Part shown: piece after piece, positions 62,401 through 64,000 of the stretch
Layout of the letters: every line of letters starts with the position of its first letter
How positions within the stretch are numbered: position 1 is the stretch's first letter
Assembly: GCA_034509425.1 (NCBI GenBank)
Contig: JAVTVJ010000230.1
Coordinates: 1,029,501 to 1,093,500, forward strand
Origin: Eopsaltria australis
Taxonomy: Eukaryota; Chordata; Aves; Passeriformes; Petroicidae
Length of the DNA stretch: 64,000 bases
Reading direction: 5' to 3'
Translations under genes and position numbers: made by a program
The notes under the pieces: generated by a model
Told to the model about the DNA's origin: nothing
What the model saw: only the letters and a program-made list of their open reading frames with translations
Database searches by the model: none

Positions 62401-64000
62401 CATAAAAATTTCAGATATGGGGTCTGGCTCATCCTATCCAGCTCTCCCACAAGGAGAGCCTGGAGACATTCATTGCTTTAGGAATGATTGATGCCAGGTC
62501 TTTTGAGCTCTAAAGGAACCCAAGTAAAGGTGTCATGTACAAAAAGAGTAAATGACAATATGGAAAACAGGTAAGCAGACTGTGTTTTACAATAATCCCT
62601 CTACAACAAACCATCCGAGCATATACAAATCACAACAATAAACATTACCCATTCAGAAAGGCCCCAAGAATACCTGCTCTTTTTTTTGTTTTTTTAAGTG
62701 GCAAGGTACCTAGTGTTTCCTCATGACAAGTTCTTTGTCACCATATCCTCAACTAGTATAAGGTAAATAATCTGTGATCTTCATCTAAAATTGCAAAGCA
62801 TATTCCAATGAATCTTATGTAGAATTTGCACGGCTCACGAACTGCTGAAAAGAAGTACTAAGTAATGCTTAGGAAACCAGGATTAGACTGTGCCTCAGTA
62901 TCAGCTCTTTGTTCTTCTGCTTAGAACACTGCTCTGATTTGATACTCTGATGGTCTGAAGTGATCAATGTCTCAGTAATCTTTGCTTGGTTGTGTGACAA
63001 AAAAAATAGGAAAGGCAAGTATGGCAATGGATAAGTCCACTCTTTATTGATTGGCGGTATTTGCAAAAGCAGAGAGAAAAATAGAGTGTAGGTATTCACA
63101 CTGCCAGTGTCCAACAAATGAGGACAGGCAAATGCCCTACATCATCAGTTAAAAGACAGGCTCTTCTTGAGATTCACTTAGGGGAATAAAATGTTCCTCT
63201 GTGAACAATTTGGAAATGTTTTGCTTTGCATTTCTTGCCCCCAGTTTTTCATATTTTGGTTAATTTATTTTTGTTGGGTATTTTTTTAAGTTTCCCACCA
63301 TGACCTTGCAATTGCAGACCTAAAGAAAAACTACTGTTAGTTCTTGCTTCCTGTGAATTGGACCACACAGCTGGATCTTCTATTTGCTTAAAAGCAAAGG
63401 TCTAAGTTCTGGTGGATGCTGAGTGCTCTCAGCTTGTTAACTTCATAGATCAGAAAATCACTTGACAGCAGTACAGATGCAATTACTTTTTGATTACTTG
63501 GTCTGCCGTCTCTCTGTCTCTCTCAGGCAGACTTTTCCCCTCCTAGATTGTTCTACCCACCTCACTATCTCTGTGCAACCTCTTCCTGCTTTTCTCTTCT
63601 GAACTACACATGCATACATGTAACAGCCCCCAGATTCCTTCCTTCCCAGGATGGCCAGGAAACAACCCAACCATTACAAACTCCCCCATTTTCTTCACAC
63701 AGATTCCACAGTCTTTATAACCAACAAGCATGACAGATAGCAATGCAGCAACAAAGAGTGTCCACGAGACACTTCTAGCCAGTGTAGAAGCCAGGGTGTG
63801 ACCAGACACTGGACACTTCACTGTATCACTTTTGGTTTTGTCCTGTAACACATCAGCAGAGCTTTCTCACAAACTGTATGCATTAGGAAAATGCCTTTTT
63901 TTTAAGGCTAGATTCATATTTCTAAAGCATCATAAATTTTCATACCACATTTCAAACTGTAAAATGATTTTTTAAACCTGCATTCTAGTCAAGAATTTAC

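Larger units (their letters stand above)
54811..64000. other. Non-coding stretch to window end
   Basis: AT-rich sequence holding a T16 run at 59410-59425 and an interrupted alternating purine-pyrimidine tract at 58330-58366. Open frames of 121-139 codons (59041-59409 plus, 59470-59889 minus, 61044-61409 plus) have no recognisable domains, and the hydrophobic runs in some of them come from T-rich sequence. No RNA gene or transposon was recognised. Confidence 0.5.

Noticed and set aside
1..64000. tRNA, snRNA, 5S rRNA, mitochondrial insert, endogenous retrovirus or CRISPR
   Set aside because: I looked for tRNA box sequences, U6-like starts, paired long terminal repeats, retroviral gene motifs and regularly spaced repeats, and saw none that could be supported.

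Overview
This window looks like AT-rich, gene-free DNA from a bird (avian) nuclear genome: either an intergenic desert or the inside of a very long intron. The best evidence for the lineage is repeat content. There are clear CR1 LINE retrotransposon copies with the typical 3' end (a 'cccttccaaccc' block followed by ATTCTATG-type repeats), very few interspersed repeats overall, and nothing resembling mammalian SINEs or L1. Turtle or crocodilian DNA cannot be formally excluded, but the sparse repeats fit a bird better. No protein-coding exon, tRNA, rRNA, snRNA or CRISPR array could be recognised. The longest open frames are either antisense to CR1 or unrecognisable low-complexity frames of a size expected by chance in 64 kb.

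Layout. 1-5748: unremarkable AT-rich sequence with two short tandem repeats and a possible MIR-like remnant near 3985. 5749-5960: a truncated CR1 3' end on the minus strand. 6275-6425: an isolated CpG-dense, GC-rich patch carrying a near-consensus CTCF-like motif, unlike its surroundings. 6430-28020: about 21 kb of unannotatable sequence with a perfect 24-bp palindrome at 13321 and a 33-bp alternating purine-pyrimidine tract at 26416. 28091-31756: an exact head-to-tail tandem duplication with a 1833-bp unit, the most striking structure here. 34590-35757: a plus-strand CR1 copy covering part of the reverse transcriptase region and the 3' end; it has lost catalytic residues and a central segment. 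36488-36535: a sliver of CR1 3' end. 43400-43600 and about 54600-54810: probable ancient CR1-clade fragments on the minus strand. 48345-48375: a nested palindrome. The rest, to 64000, is AT-rich sequence without recognisable content.

No set of genes works together here, and I found no new coding system. Two things deserve follow-up. The first is the identical 1.8-kb tandem duplication, which is either very recent, a copy-number polymorphism, or an assembly artefact. The second is the lone CpG/CTCF-like patch at 6.3 kb, the best candidate for a regulatory element.
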